Shown here one piece after another: positions 44,568 through 54,590 of a stretch of 64,000 bases of DNA. The position numbers and the translations under genes were made by a program. The notes beneath the pieces were generated by a model that was not told the origin of the DNA, made no database searches, and saw only the letters and a list, made by a program, of their open reading frames with translations. The stretch comes from Crossaster papposus (lineage: Eukaryota; Echinodermata; Asteroidea; Velatida; Solasteridae): positions 620,001 to 684,000 of the forward strand of contig JBAIAA010000544.1 in NCBI GenBank assembly GCA_037893245.1, in the 5' to 3' direction. The stretch's first letter is position 1. Every line of letters begins with the position of its first letter.

Positions 44568-44802
44568 TTAAGCCGCGTTCGCATTGGACTTGTTTTGGTA
44601 AAACCTACGGAGACTGTTGTCAACTTTAACCAAATTAAATCCAATGCGGACAGAGGGTAACATTGTCAAATCGTCCATTTTACCCTCCGTAACAGTAAGA
44701 TCTACAGGACCAAGCTTCTAGCGGAGGATTTAACACCGTGAACTTTGACAATCACGTACGGTAACTTTTGACAATATTAAGTCCAATGCGAACGCGGCTT
44801 AA
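44568..44802. mobile_element. 227-bp MITE, TTAA target
   Basis: TTAA (44568-44571, 44799-44802) flanks GCCGCGTTCGCATTGGACTT and its complement. It is related to the insert at 27478-27960 (CACTGGACTT and GCGAACACGGC words). The left TSD overlaps the donor region of the orphan exon. Confidence 0.85.
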
Positions 44803-44812
44803 AAGAAATACA

Positions 44813-44956
44813 ACATGGTTTATTTCCAGAAAATAGTGGAAATTACTGGTCCCTCTATGTAGGTCAGCTCAACTACCTCCCTCCGCTTCGCGTCGGGATG
44901 TAGTCGAGCTGACCTCGGGACCAGTAATTCCTACTACTTCCCCTCAAACCATGCTC
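44813..44956. repeat. Palindromic element with CCGCTTCGCG centre
   Basis: CATGGTTT...GGAAATTACTGGTCCC pairs with GGGACCAGTAATTCC...AAACCATG. The inner arms AGGTCAGCTC / GAGCTGACCT flank the centre CCGCTTCGCGTCGGG. It ends 28 bases before the P-type transposon. Confidence 0.75.
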
Positions 44957-44983
44957 TATTTGAACAGCCTGTATGGGTTGGAC

Positions 44984-45015
44984 CATGGAGGTAGGAAACA
45001 TGGAGTTAGCACGAA
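44984..45015. repeat. Left terminal inverted repeat of the P-type transposon
   Basis: 32 bp; the word CATGGAG occurs twice within it (44984 and 44999). Identical to the complement of 53540-53571. Confidence 0.92.
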
Positions 45016-45119
45016 CTGGCGATCACACAGACAGAGTCTCATGCCGCGGTCGTAAAATCAGTAGGACACCCCATTTCGCTAATCGAATTACCTGCGGTCA
45101 GCCGACTCTCGAGAGCGCG

Positions 45120-45197
45120 CGCAAAGCATTATGGGAGTAGCGGCAGCAAGGTTGCGCATGCGCATCGCATAAAGAGGTTGATAAAGATGGCGGCGTA
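45120..45197 (+). promoter_or_regulatory. Predicted TATA-less promoter of the PHD gene (NRF1- and YY1-like sites)
   Basis: TTGCGCATGCGCATCGC at 45152 contains a full NRF1 palindrome (GCGCATGCGC). AAGATGGCGGCG at 45185 is a YY1-type motif that overlaps the start codon. CATTATGGGAGTAG at 45127 resembles part of a ZNF143 site. A TGCGCATGCGG word also occurs near the opposite end (about 53337). Inferred from motifs only. Confidence 0.45.
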
Positions 45198-47766
45198 CGG
45201 TAAAGACGAGTTTTATTTCGGCTCAGACTTGAGCGATTTTTCCGATGATGAAGAATTTGTTGACGAAAGTTTGGTATCTGATGATGAAGGAGACATTCTA
45301 AGGTATTGTGTATGTGGTTTACAAGCGACCACAGACATGATTGCGTGCGATGGCGACGGTTGCAAAATCGAATGGTTCCACTACGAATGCGTTGGCTTAT
45401 CAGCCGACACAATTCCCGAAGCAACGTGGTTTTGCGAACTTTGTCGTCCACCTGTGAATAATGGCAAGTTTTCGTTTAAGAATTCATGTAAATCTATCAA
45501 TATTTCCCTCTTTTTGTATTTTATAAGTTTTGTCAATAACTTGAGATTACTGATTAGTCTTTATTAAAAAATTGCCGCAAAAAAAGTGATGCTCGTAAAA
45601 TTGTATAAATGTTGACACAATTTTTTAAATAAATTTGAACAGTTCCTTTGGCTAGAAAATGCATTTTTTTGCATGTTTTGCATCACGCGCGTGGAGATTA
45701 TTTTCTTTTTAAATTTCGTGTTGTGTTGATTACTACTAGACTGGCTAGCGCCTGTGTCGTTTGTCATTTTACTTTAAAATTTTTAAATATCCTGCCCTCC
45801 ATTTTTATTCCTTTATGCTACAACTCCAAGTACAATCATGGAGGTAAAAAACATGGACATTTTCTAATTACGCAAGCTAGTTTGGCAAGTCCATAAAGTC
45901 TTTTTTTCTCTTGCAGGAACAGAAACTACACAAATGCCGTCTTCAACTGCATCAACAGAACCAGAACCAGAGACAGAGCAAACGGCAAAGAGAACAGTCG
46001 CAGCATCAAGCTCTCTCATGACATTGACAGAGAGCACAAAGCCTAACGAGACTTCAAAGAAGATTCAGAAGAATGGTATGAAAATACTGCTATTTCATCA
46101 TGTGAATTGTTATTGCGACAAAACAAAGTAAATGCTGTAACTTTATGTATTTTTTTAATTGGGGGTCTCCATTTTTTCAGTGGCACAAATTTAAACTCTA
46201 ACATTATTAAAATATATATTTCAATTCCTGTTATGTACAGTACTGGGAATTTACAGTAAAAGTTGGAGTTGATATACATGTATAAAGATAACTTTTTGAA
46301 TAACAAAATTTCTCCAAACTTTTAAAAGTTAAACTATTTCTTGCTTTAAAACAGCTTTGAAATCTGTGCCCAAGACTGCTTCATCCGAGTTAGAGCAGGA
46401 TCAACCAGCTGTCTCCAATTCGTTGACCAGGAGTGCAACGTCTAAAGACAAGAAGAAAACAAAGGACCCCCCAAAACAGCCGAAAAAGTCAGGTAATGTA
46501 AATAGCTGTTGCATATCTTTTTACAGTTACAGAATGTTGGTCCTTGCAATTTTGTAAAAGATAACTACATATGATCTAAGAAGATACAATGTACATGTAG
46601 TCATACATTGTATTTATTGTACCTGTACCATGACTGGAGAATGGTGAATAACAAAATGTTTGTTTTATACATGTATTCCTTTTTCTGGGTTTGCAATATC
46701 TTCCTTTTAAAAATTTTTAATTTTTTTTTTCTTTTTCTCTGCAGCTCTGAAGAAGCCACCTCGTAAGTTTACAAACCAAGATGCAGACGAGAGAGCACCC
46801 CATTACTTCCGCACAGCCCTAGAACAAGCAAGACAACAGCCTACATTCAAATCTAGCTTTCCGTTAGCACTTTGTATTATGGGTCTGTTAACGGCACTGT
46901 CTGGATTAACAGAATCAAGTACATTCATTGCCTTCGCAGAGTCTATCGTCAGTGCCTTGTGGCTTGTCGTTACAGCCGGAGATGAAAAGTTTCTCAGGCC
47001 AGAGTGTATGGACCTGGTGTGGAACAAGTTTCACACGTATAAGATTCAAAGTAATGATCAATGGATAGAATTTCTTGAGTCAGTTGAAATTGACAGTAAC
47101 GGCCCACATGTTTTAATACTTTACCAATATCTTCTTCAGCAAGTTTTGAACTTGTTAGTCAAAGACCGTTATAATACAGATAAACCTCCCGAGCTGAAAA
47201 ACAGTGTTGATAAGCCAATAACAAAACAGGAGGAACAAGTGCTCAGATATGTTGCGGGATATATACCATTTGCTTTGCATAAAAAATTTATTAAACAGGT
47301 AAACAAAACGGCTTCAACATTTTGTGAAATTTTGAATTCATGGCGCACTTGTAGCACAGACACTGAAAAAACCTTCCTAGAGTATACTAATGAATGGATA
47401 CAACGTCAAAACCGAGGAGCTTTGTTTCATGTTAATGATGATGTGTATATATTGTTTAGAACTATGGAGACAGATACTAGATTGTTCTTATCTAAAGAGA
47501 ATTTGGATAACTTTAGAGGCATCGACATTAAGAGCAGCCTTAAGGACATAATTTTATCACAAAATCGTCTTCATAATTACTGGTGTAATCTTACACGGGA
47601 AAAAATTACAGGTGACCTTTCTAAACGACTCCTCAATTCCGTTGTGAACCTGTGGATTAAAATTAGAATTAAGGCCTTCATTAAAGTTTATTTGGATTTG
47701 AAAAAGGCCACTGGTAAAGCATCTACAAAATCTGAAAAGGCTTTGCGCAAGAGTCTTAAATCTTAA
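45187..47766 (+). CDS. Transposon-borne PHD-finger protein (4 exons)
   Basis: Exons 45187-45463, 45917-46075, 46355-46492, 46745-47766 join in phase to 531 aa. The first intron has a GC donor (AATG|GCAAGT); the GT alternative leads to a stop. Residues 15-36 are acidic. Residues 40-86 are a complete C4HC3 PHD finger (C41, C43, C54, C59, H65, C68, C83, C86) of the ING type: YCVCGL, MIACDGDGC, IEWFHYECVGL, WFCELC. Tyr40, Met51, Asp55 and Trp63 sit where ING proteins form the H3K4me3 cage. Residues 94-200 are a low-complexity S/T/K/E linker. Residues 200-531 are a helical domain with VLRYVAGYIP at 357-366, a phrase found in several transposon-associated proteins. No catalytic motif was seen. It lies inside the TIRs with the transposase, so a targeting or cofactor role is inferred. 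The stop codon lies within the TTAA target site of a MITE. Confidence 0.88.
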
Positions 47767-48040
47767 ACGAAGATACACCATTGGTAATTGCTTGAATTAT
47801 CATGAACGGGTGGATTTTATAGTGAATATCGTTCAACTGACACGTCTGAAGTTTGACTATCAATAATGCTGAGAGAAGAAAAAAAACGGCGTTTGTTTTC
47901 TTGTGGTTTTTTAAGTTAATTTTTCAGAACAGTTACAGGATTTAGCGCAATCCTTTTGCTGGATGTCTACAATCATTATTTACTTTTAAATAAGTAAGAT
48001 ACATCATACATGTAATTTGTTTCGGTATCCTATCTTTTAA
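47763..48040. mobile_element. MITE nested in the P-type transposon, GTAGGATACACC family
   Basis: TTAA at 47763-47766 and 48037-48040 flank a 270-base copy that starts ACGAAGATACACCATTGGTA and ends CGGTATCCTATCTTT. It is very close to 29270-29594. The stop codon of the PHD gene (TAA) is part of the left TTAA, so the insertion leaves the reading frame intact and supplies 3' UTR. Confidence 0.8.
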
Positions 48041-48287
48041 GTACGTGTACAAAGTCCAACTTATTTAAGCCTGATAACAAAACAAAATCATACTCCCTAA
48101 CTAGAGTATTTTACTAAAAATAAATATGTACAAATGTATACAATGAAAAGCCTATATAATCCAACTGTTTGTCCATGCAAATTAATAGGTATTTTTAGGT
48201 CTGAAAATTATACTTGTTGCATGTATTCAGTACAAAATCCCACTTAAAATCATATTTTACAAGCTTGTCAGAAGAACTGTTCTTGTA

Positions 48288-48354
48288 AATAAAACTCGGC
48301 TGCAAGGCTTTAGAATTCCGATCATAACTTGCTCATTTTATGGCTTTGTTTATT
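48288..48354. terminator. Back-to-back poly(A) signals of the two transposon genes
   Basis: AATAAA on the plus strand at 48288-48293 (PHD gene) and AATAAA on the minus strand at 48349-48354 (transposase). Cleavage 15-25 bases downstream of each would put the two mRNA ends within a few tens of bases of each other. An earlier AATAAA lies near 48117 on the plus strand. Confidence 0.55.
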
Positions 48355-48615
48355 CTCTTTAATCCTGTCGGGCATAGAAAAAAATGTTGCATCCTGACCC
48401 GCCTTTTTTTCTATCATCTCAATGTTGAAAGGACATGAATTTGGGATCGAAAAACATTTTCAATTCTGTTGGGAAACACTTGGGAAATGTTCTAGACTCT
48501 CCATCGACTTTGTACATAACCGCTGAATTGGCATCAGGATACTACAATCTTTCCCAAGGAGGTATTCCTCTCCCTCCCCTAATTAACATTTTGTTGAGAG
48601 CTTACTAAATTTCAT

Positions 48616-51600
48616 CTATTTTCTTCTTGGAAGTGGGGTGTCATCAATGATGTTGTAGCCATCCTCTCTATTGACATTTTTACTGTTACCCTTCTTGGAT
48701 GCCTTGATGCTCCTGGAGGCTACGTGAAGAGCTAACATGTTATGGCCAAACTGCTCCACAGTAGGGTTGTCCCAAGATCCACCTACGCCTCGCTGTTTAC
48801 TAAAGTACTCCTCAAGTGGATCCTGGTTTAGTTTCTCTGACAGGAGGTACTTTACATCAGGGTCTTGTAAAAGTTCTGTTGCCAGTTCTACAAATGAGTA
48901 AACTGGAGGGGAAAAAATAACACAAAATGTATTTATTTATGTCATTTTTGGATGAAGGGCAAAGTTTAGGTGTTCATGTTGTTTCATTAACATAAGTTAA
49001 CAAACAACCCTCTTGATCTTTCACCCATTGCCAAATAAAATAAGAAGTGGACTATTTTTTAGACTGTTCCTCGTCGTTGTAAACTACAGTAATTTACAAA
49101 CAAGAGATAACAAATAAAAGCAGAGTGGGGTTATATTTTGTTGACAAACCTGTAATGCGTAGTCCATCTGAAGTCTCCTTGCTGAGGCACATGCTCTTCT
49201 TGGTTTTCTGGTCCAAATCAGGGATGGCTTGAACTTGGTCTTCCCATTCCTTCAGGAACCCAAGAAAGTCTCCAGTAAGCCACTACAAATATCAAATAAT
49301 AACCGCATAAAAGGTAATATCAAGGGTGTAAAATTCTAGGCAAGCACAGTATTTTTTTTTTTCATGACTTAGTTTTAAAGCGGAAAAAAAAAAAACGATT
49401 TAAATATTTCTGAAAAAAAACCATGTACATGTACAATACAACTGTTTGTATCCGAGGTCTAATGTTGAACGCTGAATATTGAAACATTTTAAATAAAAGA
49501 AGATAGTACTGTAAACATACATACCTTGAAACGCCAATCATCCGGAGAGGTGTATGGGGCCAAGGCTGGTTTCCGGGACCGGATCCCCTGGTGAGTATTG
49601 CTTACGTTCAAACAGTCAAAGAACTGGTCCATGTACTGGATGAATTTAACAATTGATGATGTGTTGCTACGGCCCACAGACTCGAAGCAATTGGCAACTG
49701 TGCTGCTGAGTACCTAACAAATAGAAAATAAAGGTACAGCATTGAACACAATTGGGTTACACAATAGTGACAACTAATTTTATATCATTTCCACGGGAAC
49801 AAAGATTCAATGATTTATGGCTATATTGGTGGAAAAGCCTTAACATATCTTTCTGCATTTCACTGTATGAATTTGAGACACTACAACAAAAAGTGCTCAA
49901 CTTTAGGTTGGTATTAAATGTAAACATTATATTTCCAACATGTGAACAATATATGACAATTTCAAAACGTTACAAAAATTAAATGGCATACCTGTACAGC
50001 CATGTAAACTCTCATTCTGAGACTCGGGGTGAGATGAAGGTGTTCGTAACTAATCTTGTGCAATCTCCGTAGACCAGGTGATAATCTCTCCAGCCCAGCA
50101 TCCCACTCGTACAGTTGCAGCAACTGAATCCACGAGATGCTCTGCTTGTTGTACTGTATAAATAAAAAATGAAATTTCAATTTTACCCGTACAAAAATAA
50201 TAAAAAAGTTTTTAGATCTGCTTTAATGTAAGCTTTTTAGGTATAATCCTTAATAATTAAGTACATGTATTATCAAGGATGTGTTGCAATCAAATCGAAG
50301 TACAATACCACTGTACAAAACAGGGGTCTGTTCGTTCATTTATAATGATTTGTGGAAGTAGGATAATACCTAACATTTTATATTTCGGGAGCAAGATCAG
50401 GGGATTTTCATGAAAGCAAAAAATGTATTTATTAAACAGAATTAATATCACAAAAATAATTTTAATAAAGACTTACCACAAGATTCTTGGTTTTGTTATT
50501 GTAGCCCGAGTTCTCCAAGTTGTTGCGTGTTGTTTTCATTAGGTGAGGGACATCACAGACAAAGTATATTTTCCTTGCCGGATCAAGCGGATGAGGAGTG
50601 AAGTACGTTAATGCGGAGGAAGACTCGCATTTCTGTAATCTGTACAGCTTTCTGTTAGCCGATGCCCCGTCACTGACAAATGCCCTAACTTTGAAGCCAG
50701 CAGTTTCTACAAACATAACAGCCTCAGCAAGGCATGGATACAGCTGGCTACTTGACACACCCTCACTCGGATAGTAAGCCACAGGTGCATGAAGGCTAGA
50801 AAATAAACCTCGAATCATGAACACCAAAACATGCGTAGCCAGATGTACCTCCTCTTCACCTCTACACCGTTGTTCAAATTGCCGAATTTCATGAGCAATA
50901 TTCCCCATGTCAGTGAAGCCAATCAATTTGCCAGACCTTACCGAATATACCAGCCCTCTCTTCACTTTCATCTCATCGAATAGCAAGCTCACATTCCTTT
51001 CAATTTCTGGACGACTTTCCAGCTTCTCGTCCTCTACAATTCTTTTCAGCATTTCAAAACTAAAACCTGGTGCCACATCGGCGAAATGGCTGTAGGAATG
51101 TAGAGTGGTCGGGTGAGGAAGCTTGATAAAGCCAGACTCTCGCATCAAATTATATGCCGACGACGACTTACTGTGTAGAGCAATGCACCAGCGTATGATA
51201 GCTGGATGCCAGCGCATCTGCTTTCCTTGGGATGTTGCAGCCATCTGCTGGTCCCACAGAAGTCTGGCAGGAGACCCATCTTTTAGAAGCTCATTGATTT
51301 CAGGATTTGGAGTCTTCAATGTCGACCGGAGCATCTCCTCTTGTTTTGCGTCAACTACTAGACTCTCATCTCTTACCAGAGACGAAACTTTCTCTTGAAG
51401 TGCAGAATTTTTGCGCTTTAGGCTGCGTCGGTCAGCTTGGAGGGAGCTTGCCTTCTGCTGCAGCTGCTGGTGTGTCATCGTCTTGTTAGGTATTGTGGAT
51501 GATGCAGTGATGACCGCTGTCCTTTTTGCTTTCATCCGGCCTGCCATACCAGCTAAATCACTGCGATGTATTTTGCAGATGTCACATCGTTGACTTGACT

Positions 51601-52312
51601 TTGCTATCAAAAGTTTGCATCGCTTATGCCGGATCGTGCCACAAAGAACTACATCTTGAGGTGTTATTGATGTTGGCACCTGACCCTCCGGACCCTTTTT
51701 CAAATTTAGAAGCTCTCCGAAGTCGTTATTGCCCTCGCAAATAACACTGGTTGATATCCAGTTACATAAGTGGGTGCAGCGATCCAAATCAATGGCTGAA
51801 GTAGTACCTGCATCATTGCTGACATCAATGCCTAAAACTGTCAGAGCCCATGAACAGTTTTGAAATATTGACAGGTACACAATGGGGAATCCTGCGGAAT
51901 TCATCTTCACGATCTGCAGCTTGTCAACCGAATACCAAGTTTGAAGATGATGCTCCCTGGCAATACCTTCAAAAGGACGGAGCTCCTCATCAATGGGCAA
52001 TGGAACCACTCTCAGGCTGCAGCTGTCGCATTTAGACTCAGTGAACACTGCTATTTCTATGTTGCACGTGGCCATCTTCATATTCCGCCCACTGTACTTG
52101 GACCACCACTTCATTAATTTTAGCTGGCAGGGCTTGCATACATATGGAGGATGCACACTGGTGACATCATCTTCAACAACCACACCAAACGCTTCTTTAA
52201 TTCTTCTTGAAATGCTCTCTTTCTTGACAGGATTGCGCCCTTTTACTTGAGCGCCTGTCTTCCCACACAATCGACAAATACCCTGTAAACACTGAGAATG
52301 TGGACTGCTCAT
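48616..52312 (-). CDS. P-element/THAP9-type transposase with RAG1-like N-terminal zinc module (5 exons)
   Basis: Exons in coding order: 52312-50477, 50153-49992, 49713-49525, 49282-49150, 48902-48616; 868 aa, all phases consistent. Residues 12-75 are a zinc module (CRLCG at 13-17, HPPYVCKPC at 54-62) that is not a THAP C2CH finger. Residues 224-249 hold further Cys/His pairs (RCDICKIH). A coiled coil lies at about 279-316. Residues 366-410 match the helical region of P transposases. The RNase H-like core has Asp446 (LLFDEM), Asp548 (VSDGASANR) and the CDVPHLMKTTRNN motif (586-598). The last exon supplies the catalytic Glu in LNQDPLEEYFSKQR (798-811) plus DNPTVEQF. Length fits the family (about 750-900 aa). 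It would cut and paste the surrounding element, using GTP if it follows Drosophila P. A 5' UTR intron is possible (acceptor CACTCTAG ending at 52361). Confidence 0.92.
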
Positions 52313-52360
52313 GATGGGAAACAGCGCAACAGCAACACAGAGATACTCCTAGCTGTATAC

Positions 52361-53423
52361 CTAGAGTGAAAAAAAATATGTAAATTTCAGATTTTTATAA
52401 TATAACAACATTACTACTGTACAATACCGATACATGAGCAACGATCTGCAACACACAAATAATAACAATTTGTGCAACGTACGTTTGAAAAAAAAGAGGG
52501 CCCAGGCATACCTATTTTAAACAAATGTTTACCAGGCATTAGTTACAAATGTTTGGTTTTAAACATCTTTTTATGAACTAACATTTTCATGTCATAAATA
52601 TGCTGTGCCAGACACTTTAACGTTAGTCAATATTTACAATAAATAATTATTAATTGTTTATTATTTAATTAGCCCTAGACTGGGCCCTAATTTTATAGTA
52701 AGGCAGGCCTACATGTACCATGGAGGACTACTAACATTAGGCTCTAATGACGTTATCGTTTATTTGGAAAAAAACGTTATAAATATAAATGTCATTAATT
52801 ATTTGTGTACTTAGGATAATTTGGCGATTAATTAGGGCCTAGGCCTTAGTCCTATTATTTTATTTTTATTTTTATTAATTATTAAATAATTGAAGAAACT
52901 ATAAAAAATGCTTTTATTTACCCTATCAGTTTCTCACCTAATACTAGTACTAAGCCTACTACATGAATGTCAGTGATTTAATCATGAATAATCACTCCAT
53001 TCCATCTTGAATTTCTAAGTGTAAACAAAAAATGACGATTTTTCGAAAAAAAATTCCAGCAATGCTCCCGCAATCGAAATGCATTACCGAAAAGTGTATG
53101 AGCTCATCTTTTCATTCCTGCACTTTTCGCGACCGGTGGGTACTAAAAACACGGTAAAATATCACAAAACGTATCTAGGTAAAACCAGAGATTTCAACAT
53201 TCATAAAAATATGATTTTTGTCCAAACCTTGCCCAGGAACGTCCAATTTTGATGATCCAAACACCGATAGACTCAGAAAAACGCGATCAATTCAACGGAA
53301 AAGATGGCGCAGACATAACACAGCTTAAAACACTACTGCGCATGCGGTTTTGTTTCGAGTGTGTTTGTTCGAGCAGTGGGTATTACCTCCAGTGTGGATT
53401 TCGCATGACTGTGTGGCTTGGAT
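52361..53423. other. 5' region of the transposase gene, inside the transposon
   Basis: AT-rich, with no further coding exon recognised on either strand. On the minus strand GCAAG|GTTTGG near 53230 is a possible donor of a 5' UTR exon joining at 52360. The CG-rich part at 53280-53340 with TGCGCATGCGG may hold the promoter. Confidence 0.4.
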
Positions 53424-53539
53424 CCGCGGCATGAGAATCTGTGCACACAGAGCGTTATCGCGGTCGTAAATCTGTCGCGCGCAGCGGGTGGCTCCATAGG
53501 TTTTGTGCAGGCCAGATAACCACGTTAATTGCGCTGGGA

Positions 53540-53571
53540 TTCGTGCTAACTCCATGTTTCCTACCTCCATG
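53540..53571. repeat. Right terminal inverted repeat of the P-type transposon
   Basis: 32 bp ending CTACCTCCATG; perfect complement of 44984-45015, followed by the GTTGGAC duplication. Confidence 0.92.
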
Positions 53572-53997
53572 GTTGGACTGTGTGTATTCTGATCATTTGT
53601 AAATATGTTTTATCGACAACTTTTGGTAAAGCTGATGTGAACACTCCAGCTTATTGATGTTTTCGGATACGTGTATTAAAACAAATATACTCGTATTCCA
53701 TGATTACATAAAGGTGTGCCGTCAATGTATACTGTCCAATCTATTTTCGGGTTTCAATTTGCTATATTCTCTAGTAATAGTATGAAGTTATTCACCTCTA
53801 AATATGACAATACCAAAAGAATTGGATCTATTCACAATATACCAATAGTCGTCACATAATAGAGCGTGTAAGAATACCTCGAGAAACCGAACTTCCGGGA
53901 CCATTCTCGTAAAGGGGTCGAGTCAACGTGTAAAGCGAGTAGTTTTCTTGAAATACTTTGTTTTCACGCTGTTCCTTTTACTGAAAGTTATGTATAG

Positions 53998-54590
53998 GAG
54001 AATACACGAGAAAGTGTTGATTCGTAATTACGAATTCCCGAGGCGCGAAGCGCCGAGTGGATTCTTAAATACGAATCCACACTTGCGAGTGTATTCTCTG
54101 ACTTAAACCATTGCGTCAACTGTCATCCAGTTGAGTGGACACGAAAAGGCATGCATTCTGGTATGGTGCGTGGCCTTGTATTGGACGCCTAATTTGTATA
54201 CCCAGCACGATATGTGGCAGAGGGGTAACCCCCTCTTATCCCTATACCTTATACACACTCAACACTATTGTAACCTAACCCATCCCCCCTTGAAACCTAA
54301 AAGGAATTCCTGAGATTCCGGGAACACAATGGTCAACACAAAAGAGGGGGGGTTTTCTCTGCCACATATCGCGCTTCATATGCTAATTTGCATGCAGGGT
54401 TTCTGGAGGATCTTACGTAATCAAGCTTTGGGTTAGTGTTGAGATGAAAACCGCGAATTCCTAACTTTACTTGTTGTCCAAAGCGTAGATTCGTAGATAC
54501 GAATCCAAACTTTTTGTCCAAAACGGTCGATTCGTAGATACGAATCCACACTTTTAACAATGGAGTGACGTCATAGCAATGGTTTAAAAA
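53998..54590. mobile_element. CGAATC-rich palindromic element, interrupted by a MITE
   Basis: A hairpin at 53998-54100 (GAGAATACACGAGAAAGTGT ... ACACTTGCGAGTGTATTCTC) has the centre GAGGCGCGAAGCGCCGAG. The related palindromes GATTCGTAGATACGAATCC recur near 54488 and 54529. TTAAACCATTGCG at 54104 is complemented by GCAATGGTTTAA near 54572. The CCCAGCACGATATG-family MITE at 54201-54377 lies between. Confidence 0.55.
54201..54377. mobile_element. CCCAGCACGATATG-family MITE (177 bp, intact)
   Basis: Starts CCCAGCACGATATGTGGCAG and ends CTGCCACATATCGCGCTT. The interior is nearly identical to 5101-5282 (TTGAAACCTAAAAGGAATTC, CTGAGATTCCGGGAACAC). Confidence 0.85.

Larger units (their letters stand above)
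44984..53571. mobile_element. Complete 8.6-kb P-superfamily DNA transposon with two genes
   Basis: Both ends (44984-45015 and 53540-53571) are a perfect 32-bp inverted repeat starting CATGGAGGTAGGAAACATGG. Both flanks carry GTTGGAC (44977-44983, 53572-53578); 8 bp (GGTTGGAC) is possible if the terminal base is shared, the size usual for P elements, whose termini also begin CATG. A subterminal inverted repeat TCTCATGCCGCGG lies at 45037-45049 and 53424-53436, recalling the internal repeats of P elements. Two tail-to-tail genes fill the element: the PHD-finger protein (+) and the transposase (-). Open frames, perfect TIRs and a target duplication imply recent activity. Confidence 0.9.

Noticed and set aside
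51123-52250. Plus-strand frames opposite the transposase exon
   Set aside because: Shadow frames of the long minus-strand exon, which has strong family motifs.
52088-52291. THAP domain expected at the transposase N-terminus
   Set aside because: Spacing is C-x2-C ... C-x2-C, with no C2CH signature or AVPTF box.
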